In this document: piece after piece, positions 45,166-52,564 of the stretch
Layout: every line of letters begins with the position of its first letter
Position numbering within the stretch: the first letter of the stretch is position 1
Position numbers and translations under genes: made by a program
Origin: Desulfobacteraceae bacterium
Lineage (GTDB): Bacteria > Desulfobacterota > Desulfobacteria > Desulfobacterales > Desulfosalsimonadaceae
DNA length: 64,000 nt
Direction: 5' to 3'
Assembly (NCBI GenBank): GCA_014237465.1
Contig: JABZFM010000033.1
Location: 62,001 to 126,000 of the forward strand
Notes under the pieces: generated by a model
What the model saw: the letters and a program-made list of their open reading frames with translations, nothing else
The model's database searches: none
What the model was told of the DNA's origin: nothing

Positions 45166-45957
45166 TTACCTATACTTGGAAAATTCCGGCTTCCTCTTTT
45201 CCATGAAAGCATTCTTGCCTTCTAATGATTCTTCCGAATCGTAAAACATGCTCAAGCCCCCAACACCCAGATTGGTGACGCCGACCACCCCGTCGGTTTC
45301 CGCATGAAAGGCATATTTGAGCATTTTCAGAGCGGTGGGGCTTTTTTCCAGCAGGTCGGCGCACCATTGATTCACTTCTTCATCGAGTTTTTCATGGGGA
45401 ACCACGGCATTAACAAGACCCATTTCAAGGGCCTGGGCCGCGGTATACTGCCGGCATAGAAACCAGATTTCCTTGGCTTTTTTTAACCCAACAGCGCGGA
45501 CCAGGTCACCGGTGCCGTAGCCCGGGTCAAAACTGCCGACTCTGGGTCCGGCCTGGCCGAATTTGGCTTTATCCGATGCGATGGAAAAATCACACACCAC
45601 ATGAAAGACATGCCCGCCGCCAATGGCATACCCGTTTACCCGGGCAATCACCGGTTTGGGGATGGTCCGTATCAGACTGCTGACCTGCTGCCACCCGACT
45701 TCAAGGGGCAGGGCGGCCACTGTTCCGGAATACCCACCGGCTTTCCGGATGGACTGGTCGCCGCCGGTGCAGAATGCCTTATCGCCGGCCCCGGTCAGGA
45801 CAACCACGCCTACAGATTTATCCACCCATGCATCGGTCAGGGCCTGGGTGAGTTCATAAATGGTGGTGGTGGTGCAGGCATTGAATTTCTCCGGCCGGTT
45901 GATGGTGATGCGCGCCACCCCGTCTTTTTTTTCATGTAGAATTTCGGTAAATTCCAT
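45166..45957 (-). CDS. BadI-like crotonase (2-ketocyclohexanecarboxyl-CoA hydrolase type)
   Basis: 263 aa, crotonase fold. INRPEKFNACTTTTIYEL, GAGDKAFCTGGDQSIRKAGGYSG, NGYAIGGGHVFHVVCDFSIASDKAKFGQAGPRVGSFDPGYGT, IWFLCRQYTAAQALEMGLVNAVVP and the end KRKPEFSKYR. These features (CTGGDQS, GPxVGSxDPGYGT, KRKPEFxKY) are shared by BadI and its relative MenB rather than ordinary enoyl-CoA hydratases. BadI opens the ring of 2-ketocyclohexane-1-carboxyl-CoA to pimeloyl-CoA. The BadH-like neighbour argues for BadI over MenB; no menaquinone gene is near. Confidence 0.78.
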   Translation of the reverse strand: MEFTEILHEKKDGVARITINRPEKFNACTTTTIYELTQALTDAWVDKSVGVVVLTGAGDKAFCTGGDQSIRKAGGYSGTVAALPLEVGWQQVSSLIRTIPKPVIARVNGYAIGGGHVFHVVCDFSIASDKAKFGQAGPRVGSFDPGYGTGDLVRAVGLKKAKEIWFLCRQYTAAQALEMGLVNAVVPHEKLDEEVNQWCADLLEKSPTALKMLKYAFHAETDGVVGVTNLGVGGLSMFYDSEESLEGKNAFMEKRKPEFSKYR

Positions 45958-46005
45958 CTTTCTCTCCTTCCTTATATTAGAAAAAAGTCTTTTTCGAAAC
46001 CATCA

Positions 46006-47148
46006 TCATATTTTAAGGTGCCTTGCAATCACTTCTTTCAGTACCTCATTGGCCCCGCCGTAAATCCGTTGCACACGGGCGTCAACAAACAAACGGGAAA
46101 TCAGATATTCTCTCATGTAACCGTAACCGCCAAACATTTGGAGGCATTTATCCGCCGCTTCAAATTGGAGCTCTGTTAACCAGTATTTGGCCATGCTGAC
46201 TTCCCTGACCACATTTTCTCCGGCCATATGCCTGGGAATCAGATCATCTAAAAATGACCGGGCCAGCTGAACCTTGGTGGCAACTTCGGCCAGGGTAAAG
46301 CGTGTATTTTGAAATTTTCCTAACGTTTTTCCAAACAGTTTTCTGCCTTTGACGTAATCAATGGTAATATCCAGGGCACCTTCGGCAGCCGCATACGCGC
46401 CGATGGCAAGCACCAGTCGCTCCTGCTGAAGGTTGTGCATCAGGTATTTGAATCCTTCGCCTTCTGCGCCCAGCAAATTTTCGACCGGCACCCGGCAGTC
46501 ATCAAAAAAAAGTTCCGATGTATCCTGGGCGCGCATTCCGATTTTTTTGAGGTTAGTTCCTTTTCGGTATCCTTTTCGGTCCGATTCGATTACCAGGAGG
46601 CTCACCCCGGCATGGGGTCTTGCGGCATCATCGGTCCGGACAGCCACAACACACAAGTCAGCCAGTTGTCCGTTGCTGATGAAAATTTTGGATCCGTTGA
46701 CAATATAGTGGTCACCGTCTCTAACCGCCGTCGTGGAAAGGCTTGCCAGGTCAGACCCGGCATCCGGCTCGGTCATGGCGACTGCCAGAATGGTTTCACC
46801 GGAAATGCACCCGGGGATCCATTTTTTTTTCTGCGTTTCACCGGCATAAAGTTCAATATACGGAAATACAATATCATTGTGCAGCGGCCAGAACAGGCTG
46901 CTTAACCCATGATAATACATTTCTTCCGTAATGATCACCGAATAAAGGAAATCCGCGCCGGCCCCGCCGTATTTTTCAGCTGCCGTGGGGCATAAAAAAT
47001 CATTTTTCCCGGCTTCCAGCCACACGCCCCTGGGGGTAACGCCGGCATCTTCCCACTCATCATAGAATGGAATAATTTTGTCTTTTAAATATGACCTGAA
47101 TGATTTTCTGAAGATATCGTGCTCTTTTTTAAAAATCCGACGTTTCAT
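46006..47148 (-). CDS. Acyl-CoA dehydrogenase (LCAD-like active site)
   Basis: 380 aa. AVAMTEPDAGSDLASL and YIVNGSKIFISNGQ FAD motifs, KLFGKTLGKFQNTRF, and the end RIYGGANEVLKEVIARHLKI. The canonical base position (EGTNE Glu) is Gly here. A Glu in NLQQERLVLAIGAYA matches the alternative base position used by long-chain and isovaleryl-CoA dehydrogenases. First structural gene after the TetR regulator; it could oxidise pimeloyl-CoA or another chain acid in the pathway. Confidence 0.88.
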   Translation of the reverse strand: MKRRIFKKEHDIFRKSFRSYLKDKIIPFYDEWEDAGVTPRGVWLEAGKNDFLCPTAAEKYGGAGADFLYSVIITEEMYYHGLSSLFWPLHNDIVFPYIELYAGETQKKKWIPGCISGETILAVAMTEPDAGSDLASLSTTAVRDGDHYIVNGSKIFISNGQLADLCVVAVRTDDAARPHAGVSLLVIESDRKGYRKGTNLKKIGMRAQDTSELFFDDCRVPVENLLGAEGEGFKYLMHNLQQERLVLAIGAYAAAEGALDITIDYVKGRKLFGKTLGKFQNTRFTLAEVATKVQLARSFLDDLIPRHMAGENVVREVSMAKYWLTELQFEAADKCLQMFGGYGYMREYLISRLFVDARVQRIYGGANEVLKEVIARHLKI

Positions 47149-47215
47149 GAACCCTCCTGATAATTACCAAATATTTTTATGTAATAAATTTTTGCGATTC
47201 CTTGATTTTAAACAC

Positions 47216-47347
47216 ACAGGTGAATAGGCTGAAGGTATAAGGTAGAAGAACAGCGGCATAAGCATTTTTATTTTTTCGAAAAGAAAATATGTGCTCATTT
47301 GTTCCAATCTGCTTTTTTGTCCTTCAGTCTTACACCTTCAACCTAAA
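47216..47347. repeat. Purine/pyrimidine-rich inverted repeat, relative of 41140-41240
   Basis: GGTGAATAGGCTGAAGGTATAAGG at the left and CCTTCAGTCTTACACCTTCAACC at the right, with GGTAGAAG inside. Shares GAAGGTATAAGGTAGAAG with 41140-41240. It lies between tetR and the first dehydrogenase gene and touches the tetR stop. Confidence 0.65.
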
Positions 47348-47960
47348 CACCTTCTTCGTTTATCAGCCTTTCATTCACAAATGTTTCCAGTTCCGTGCGG
47401 TGGTCTTTTAAAATCTGCTGGTAAATTTTTTCATCAAAAAACTGTTTGACCGTGGGCAGGGATATGATCAGGTACCGATGAGCCCCGAGCAGCTGGAGAA
47501 TGAAGATTTCCGGGTTGATCGGTTTGAATAACCCCTTGGTTTGTCCGGATTTTATTATGCCTGTCAGTTCCTTGAAATAGTCCACAAAAAACCATTTTTT
47601 TGCTTTTTCAGCCCGCTTCGGGTTATCTATCAGTTCACGTAAAATAATGTTTTCCCGGTTGGGTTTTTTTTCTGAATTATTGCAGAGTAACTGCACAAAC
47701 TGAAAAATTTGTTCTTTTTCGTCCGTAAACTGTTTCCGGATATATTTGACCTCCAGCGTCATTTCACCTGCCAGTTTTTTCAGCACCGCGCCGTATAGCT
47801 TTTCTTTTGAGGGGTAATGGTGAAGCAGGGAAGATTTGGCAATGGCGATGCCGTCCGCAAGGTCCCGGATGCTGGTGCCGTAAAAGCCTTTTTCAGCAAA
47901 AAAGGATTCTGCAATATCGATTAATTTTTCAGCGGTTGCTGTTGTTTTTTGAGATTTCAT
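47343..47960 (-). CDS. TetR-family transcriptional regulator
   Basis: 205 aa from MKSQKTTATAEKLIDIAESFFAEKGFYGTSIRDLADGIAIAKSSLLHHYPSKEKLYGAVLKK, a clear TetR N-terminal HTH. A longer open frame to 48050 would run over the operator at 48025-48042, so the start at 47960 is preferred. The C-terminal ligand domain is diverged. It lies immediately upstream of, and in the same direction as, the acyl-CoA/alicyclic operon and is the probable acyl-CoA-responsive repressor of it and of itself. Confidence 0.88.
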   Translation of the reverse strand: MKSQKTTATAEKLIDIAESFFAEKGFYGTSIRDLADGIAIAKSSLLHHYPSKEKLYGAVLKKLAGEMTLEVKYIRKQFTDEKEQIFQFVQLLCNNSEKKPNRENIILRELIDNPKRAEKAKKWFFVDYFKELTGIIKSGQTKGLFKPINPEIFILQLLGAHRYLIISLPTVKQFFDEKIYQQILKDHRTELETFVNERLINEEGV

Positions 47961-48024
47961 CTTGTCTTTCGTGATTAAATATTTCAGCTCACATAAAAAA
48001 AGGAATGAGGAGCTGGAAAACACT

Positions 48025-48042
48025 CTACCGACCGATCGGTAG
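48025..48042. promoter_or_regulatory. TetR-type operator
   Basis: CTACCGACCGATCGGTAG: perfect 7-bp arms CTACCGA and TCGGTAG around a 4-bp centre. It lies 65 bases upstream of the tetR start, in the promoter region. ACCGAYCGGT-type sites are common for TetR regulators of fatty acid and solvent genes. Confidence 0.8.
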
Positions 48043-48172
48043 ACAGTCAAGTAATTTTTTGGAAAACTGCCGTTGATCAGTGTATGAGAATGATCATTTT
48101 TGACATCTGCGGGTATTTGAATTATAAGCTTAATTTTTCCGATATTATCGACAATTTTAAATGAGGAATAGG

Positions 48173-49300
48173 ATGGGGTTATTAAACAGGGATATTGAAC
48201 TCCGGCTGGATTTAACAGACCGTTGCAATCTTAAATGTATCATGTGTTTTAAAGGATATGAAACCGGCCGGGAGCATTCGCGAAATTCCGATATGACCGC
48301 AGATTTTTTCAAAAAGATAACAGGAGAAATACTGCCCCGGGTCAATGTTCTTCATTTGTCCGCCGGATATGAACCGTTGCTGAATAAAGAGTTGCCCGCC
48401 ATCTTATCCGTGATTAAAGAAAAAAATGTTCCCCAGGTTGTCATGACAAGCAATTTAATGGCGCTAACGGACCATATGGCTGATTTATTAACCGATGGAT
48501 ATATTCATGAACTGCATGTGTCCATGGATGCGGCAGACAAAAACATGTATGAAATGATTCGTCAGAAAGGTGATTTTGACCGGGTGGTATCCAACCTGAA
48601 AAAAATTAATCATTTAAAAATATTAAAAAAATCGAAATATCCGAAAATCGTATTTAATTACGTGTTAATGAAAATAAATTTCAATTATTTGAAGGATTTT
48701 GTCGATTTTTCGGCCAGCCATGGGATAAATGAAATCAACTGTGCCGAGTTTCGGGTGCCCTATAACTATCAAAAATCGCTTCTCCCTTTTGGCAGCCGGG
48801 GGCTGCCCGCTGATTTTGACCTGGCGGATCAGCATATTGATTATAGCTCACCGGATACCAAAAAAGCGTTAATTCAACTGGTAAAGTATGCGTCTCATAA
48901 GGGGATTTTTTTAAATGTGCCGTACAAGTTTGATTTAAACGGCTCCGGAAAATTGATGAGAAGAAAACATCAGGTCATGCATCTGTGGAAAAAAAGCAGC
49001 CTGATGACATTTCGGGCAAAGATGGCGTTTGGTCTGGCCTATCTGAAAAAATATCCGACATACAGAAAGGTTATGTGCTCATTTCCCTGGCGGCAGATTA
49101 TTTTAACCGCCACCGGGGAAGTGCTGCCGTGCTGCACCTGGTCGGGATCGCCATCCATGGGAAATATTCATCAGGAACCCCTTTCCCGGATCTGGAACAA
49201 TGAAAAATACTTAAATGTCAGAGCCGGGATCCGGCATGGAAATTATCCGGATGCCTGTAAACAATGCATTGTGGCAATGAAGAAGCGGCATGGAATATGA
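48173..49300 (+). CDS. Radical SAM/SPASM-domain protein
   Basis: Start ATG 48173 (MGLLNRDIELRLDLTDRCNLKCIMC) fits the GAGGAATAGG site better than the ATG at 48161; 375 aa. CNLKCIMC cluster motif, LHLSAGYEPLLNKELP, VVMTSNLM, HVSMDAADKNMYEMIR. The C-terminal SPASM-like Cys set is CSFPWRQIILTATGEVLPCCTW, then GNI and CKQCIVAMKK. Typical of enzymes modifying peptides, cofactors or surface sugars. The next gene is a sulfotransferase, so a shared pathway is possible. Substrate unknown. Confidence 0.82.
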   Translation: MGLLNRDIELRLDLTDRCNLKCIMCFKGYETGREHSRNSDMTADFFKKITGEILPRVNVLHLSAGYEPLLNKELPAILSVIKEKNVPQVVMTSNLMALTDHMADLLTDGYIHELHVSMDAADKNMYEMIRQKGDFDRVVSNLKKINHLKILKKSKYPKIVFNYVLMKINFNYLKDFVDFSASHGINEINCAEFRVPYNYQKSLLPFGSRGLPADFDLADQHIDYSSPDTKKALIQLVKYASHKGIFLNVPYKFDLNGSGKLMRRKHQVMHLWKKSSLMTFRAKMAFGLAYLKKYPTYRKVMCSFPWRQIILTATGEVLPCCTWSGSPSMGNIHQEPLSRIWNNEKYLNVRAGIRHGNYPDACKQCIVAMKKRHGI

Positions 49301-49398
49301 CTATCCCCCATTTCTCATGATAAACGGTTGTTTGATTGCAAAATGAGTTGAAATCGGTTAGTTTAATTTCAATTTACCTATGCAGAAAGGATCGATGA

Positions 49399-50514
49399 AT
49401 GCGGCTTTATAAGCAAGGACTGGCGGCCAGTTGGGAGTTATTCGGATTCAGCAGGAATTTTGTGTTTTTTGTATTCGTGATTCTGTTTTTTATGACGCAT
49501 TCTTTTTTTACCGTCACAACGCTTTTTTTCGATTATATCTTTTTCCCGAAATTCCGTAAAGTGAAAGTCAAACAGCCGGTATTTATTATCGGCCACCCCC
49601 GAAGCGGCACCACTTTTATCCATCACCTGTTTACCCAGACAGATGAAATGGCCGCCTTTACCACCTGGCAGCTGCTTTTTCCGGCATTAACCGCCCGGGT
49701 GATTATAAAACCGATTGTCCGGTTTCTGACGCGTAAAAATCCGGTGGTGCTAATTCCCGAAGAAGCCGGTCACCAGATTGCGTTAGATACGGTGGAAGAA
49801 GATGAGATGTTGTTTTTGCATACCCATGATACCCAGTTTGTGATCATCGGAACACCGCTGGGATTTGTTGAAAAAGATTACCGGGAAATCCGGTTTCATG
49901 ACCTTCAGCCAAGGAAAAAAAGAATAAAGTCGGCGCGGTTTTTAAAATCCATTTTTCAGCGTCATATTTATTATTCCGGCAAAACCCAGATCTTTGCCCA
50001 GACTCATTTTTCCACTCACCGGATCAAGACGCTTCTCGAAGTTTTTCCGGACGCAAAGTTTATCTATATGCATCGCATGCCCGAAGAAACCCTGCCGTCT
50101 TATTTGTCATTGAATTACAATATACTCGATATCCTGTGGGGCATGCACCGATTTTCCGAAGCCCAGAAACAGACCTTTTTTGAACAACGTTACAAGGCAA
50201 GCCTGGAACTGTACCGGTATTTTTATGAGCTGTGGCATAACAATGAAATTGATAAGGAAAAAGTGCTGATCGTTGATTACAAAAAGCTGCGCAAAGAGCT
50301 GATGCCCATGTTTGAGCAGATTGTTGAGTTTACGGGAATTAAGCCGAGTAAGGAATTACGGAGTGCGGTTGCGCGCCAGGAGCAAAAGCAGAAGTCGTAT
50401 CAGCGGAAACACCAGGTGAAAACGTTATCGGATTTCGGCATCAACAGCGACCGCGTCAGAAAAGACTTTGCGTTTTTATATGCAGACGATCCCTTTGGGC
50501 AACAAAAGAACTAA
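49399..50514 (+). CDS. Sulfotransferase family protein
   Basis: 371 aa with AGAAAGGA before the ATG. N-terminal hydrophobic segment (residues about 18-45, FVFFVFVILFFMTHSFFTV) suggests membrane anchoring. PAPS 5'-phosphosulfate loop PVFIIGHPRSGTTFIHHLFTQ, 3'-phosphate region VFPDAKFIYMHRMPEETLPSYLSLNYN, and KVLIVDYKKLRKELMPMFEQIVEFTGI. Matches the broad Sulfotransfer_3 class found in many bacteria; the acceptor (lipid or glycan) is unknown. Downstream of the radical SAM gene by 98 bases. Confidence 0.83.
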   Translation: MRLYKQGLAASWELFGFSRNFVFFVFVILFFMTHSFFTVTTLFFDYIFFPKFRKVKVKQPVFIIGHPRSGTTFIHHLFTQTDEMAAFTTWQLLFPALTARVIIKPIVRFLTRKNPVVLIPEEAGHQIALDTVEEDEMLFLHTHDTQFVIIGTPLGFVEKDYREIRFHDLQPRKKRIKSARFLKSIFQRHIYYSGKTQIFAQTHFSTHRIKTLLEVFPDAKFIYMHRMPEETLPSYLSLNYNILDILWGMHRFSEAQKQTFFEQRYKASLELYRYFYELWHNNEIDKEKVLIVDYKKLRKELMPMFEQIVEFTGIKPSKELRSAVARQEQKQKSYQRKHQVKTLSDFGINSDRVRKDFAFLYADDPFGQQKN

Positions 50515-50521
50515 GGAACGT

Positions 50522-50666
50522 GAATTCAATAACTTGAACGAATTTACTTGTCTTTGGGTCCATCTTCCGCGTTGCGTCATCGGCTGAATATCCCAATATG
50601 CATCTGATGACGCGCCTTGAATATGAACCCAAATCCTTCGCAATTTCTGCTCAATTTATTGAATTC
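50522..50666. repeat. Very long palindrome, boxed family, unique arms
   Basis: Ends GAATTCAATAA and TTATTGAATTC are perfect inverse complements. The arms continue imperfectly for about 40 bp (TTTGGGTCCAT against ATGAACCCAAA). Inner arms GCGTCATC and GATGACGC; boxes CGCGTTGCG and CGCGCCTTG. The longest arm pair seen in the window. Confidence 0.9.
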
Positions 50667-50721
50667 CCATTCCTAAACGATTTTCTCACAACTTTTTTTA
50701 TAGAAATCAGAAGGAAAACCC

Positions 50722-51356
50722 ATGAGCCAGATTGAAATCGTTCCGTTGAAAGCCGATTCTTTCAGGGAAGCGTCACGCCTTTTGTCAAAATCCTTTCTCG
50801 ACAATCCGTCAAGCATCTGCATTCTGGATAACATGCCCGTTAAAAAAAGAAAAAAAAATTATATTTACTTCATTTTGGCCTGACCAATGCCTGTATCGCC
50901 TACGGTCTTGCAAGTGCCGTCCTTTACGATGGAGAACTTGCAGGTATTTCACTGGTATATCCACCCGGGTCTTATCCATTTTCAATCTGGGCCTGGCTTC
51001 GCAGCGGAATGGGCGGACTGGTTATCGGTCCCCGGTATACATGGCGCTATGCGACAGTTGATTCGCATATTCGAAAAAAGCACATCACGGAAAAACACTG
51101 GTATCTGTATGTGCTTGCCGTCGCTCCTCATTTCCAGGGGAAAGGCCTGGGAAGCAGGCTGGTTCGCAGGTTGTCGGAACAGGCAGATCATGAGGCTTTG
51201 CCCTGCTATCTTGAGACGGACAAGCCGGAAAATGTCATTATTTATAAAAGTCTGGGGTATGAATTGGTCGGCGAAGACACGTTTCCCAAACTTGGCGGAC
51301 TGACCATCTGGTATATGCTGCGTCCGGCAAACAGGAGATCGCAAAATACTGCATGA
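50722..51356 (+). pseudogene. GNAT N-acetyltransferase interrupted by a -1 frameshift at a poly-A tract
   Basis: ATG 50722 opens MSQIEIVPLKADSFREASRLLSKSFLDNPSSICILDNMP. At an A7-G-A9 run (50842-50858) the frame must shift by -1 to continue as LYLLHFGLTNACIAYGLASAVLYDGELAGISLVYPPGSYPF and then VLAVAPHFQGKGLGSRLVRRLSEQ (acetyl-CoA loop QGKGLGS) to ETDKPENVIIYKSLGYELVGE. Without the shift translation stops at 50883. The cause may be a sequencing indel in the homopolymer, a real mutation, or slippage on A9 giving some full-length protein. Both halves are otherwise well preserved. Confidence 0.8.
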
Positions 51357-51360
51357 AAAT

Positions 51361-51488
51361 TGATGGCGTCGTAAAAAGTCCCATCTACTGCGTTGTAGTG
51401 ATTTTTCAGCCGCTCAAGATACTATATGTATGATTTCTTGTCTGAAAAATTACTACGCCTTGTATATGGAACTTTTAACTTAGCCATC
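51361..51488. repeat. Long palindrome, boxed family
   Basis: TGATGGCGTCGTAAAAAGTC left, GGAACTTTTAACTTAGCCATC right; boxes CTGCGTTGTAG and CTACGCCTTG; inner TAGTGATTTTTCAG against CTGAAAAATTACTA. Sister of 6269-6409. Compared with that copy the inner arms differ at matching positions on both sides (TAGTGG/CCACTA against TAGTGA/TTACTA), a partly compensatory change. Confidence 0.88.
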
Positions 51489-51650
51489 CGGGTACTTTTG
51501 ACGAGAGTGTTAAAATTGATCCTCTAATCCCATGATTATAATCAAAAAAATAATTCTTCATGGGAAAGGGTTAGTACTTTACGGGTTTGTTAGATGATTA
51601 TAAAAAGGCCGTTTACATAAGATAAAGCAATCCACAAAGGAGGCGTCGGG

Positions 51651-52269
51651 ATGAAAAACAAATTAAAACCATTTTCACGAAGAATTCTGTCTTTTACCAT
51701 GTTGGGAGCCGTTTTAAGCTTTTTTGGGTTCACCCCTGTTTCGGCTGCAGTTATGGATGATCTGACCCAGGCCTTAAAAAGCGGAACACCCAGCCTTGAA
51801 CTCAGATTAGGCTATGAATACTCAAACCTTGATGATCCGGCAGACCGTGATGCAGCCAATGCCCTAACCCTAAGAACTCGTTTAGGATGGCGATGACCGG
51901 CCGTTTGATACGCTTTTCAGTACCGCCCATAAGTTCAATGGCTGGGCGGATACATTCCTGAGCACCAACAGCGGCACTTTAAACAATGGGCTGCAGGATA
52001 TATATGTTCAGGCCGGGGCCGATTTCATGGGTATGAATTTTAAGGCAGTATACCATTATTTTGATACAACTGAAGATTATAATGGTTTTGACGATGCATA
52101 CGGAGATGAAATTGATTTACTGATAGTGAAAAAAATAAATGCCAATCTTAAAGTTCTTTTAAAATACGCGCATTATAATGAGAAAAATAATTCAGGCAGT
52201 TTGGCTTCAAACCTGACGGGTGGTTATGATAAAGATGTTTTCTGGACGCGTCTGATTTATTCTTTCTAA
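51651..52269 (+). pseudogene. Alginate-export-type porin with internal deletion and frameshift
   Basis: N-terminus: signal peptide ending TPVSAAV, then DDLTQALKSGTPSLELRLGYEYSNLDDPADRDAANALTLRTRLGWR and a stop at 51894-51896. In another frame, from about 51890, the sequence resumes DDRPFDTLFSTAHKFNGWADTFLSTNSGTLNNGLQDIYVQAGADFMGMNFKAVYHYF and ends with a barrel strand FWTRLIYSF. The two pieces fit the start and end of a roughly 400-residue outer-membrane porin of the alginate-export style (HKFNGWAD, GLQDIYV). The middle is deleted, so the gene is not functional. Confidence 0.82.
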
Positions 52270-52564
52270 ATTTAATCGGCTTACGGGTTTTCTCTGACAC
52301 CGCCACAGCCCGTAGCCGGATTTATTAATAAAGGCCCTTCAGCAGGCCTCGGGGAATGCGGTCGCCGGGCAGGTTTAACTGCCTATGCCGGTTGGTTTCA
52401 TTGATTGTCTGTGGAAAGTGTGAAGCAAAAAGTGCTTGATGCGCCCAACTCGCTTTCGGCCCAAATTCTCCGATTGAAGAGAGACAGGTCATCAATTTCC
52501 ACTCTCCAAAGTTTAAACTGTCAAGAATGAAGATCTGACCCTCTTGTCTCTTCCTTTTTATTTT
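52270..52564. other. Gene-free spacer
   Basis: About 295 bases between the porin remnant and the convergent transporter gene. No open frame, repeat-family box or convincing terminator seen. Confidence 0.4.

Noticed and set aside
45166-45957. MenB (naphthoate synthase) assignment
   Set aside because: Sequence features are shared by MenB and BadI, but the operon holds a BadH-like dehydrogenase and beta-oxidation genes and no menaquinone genes.
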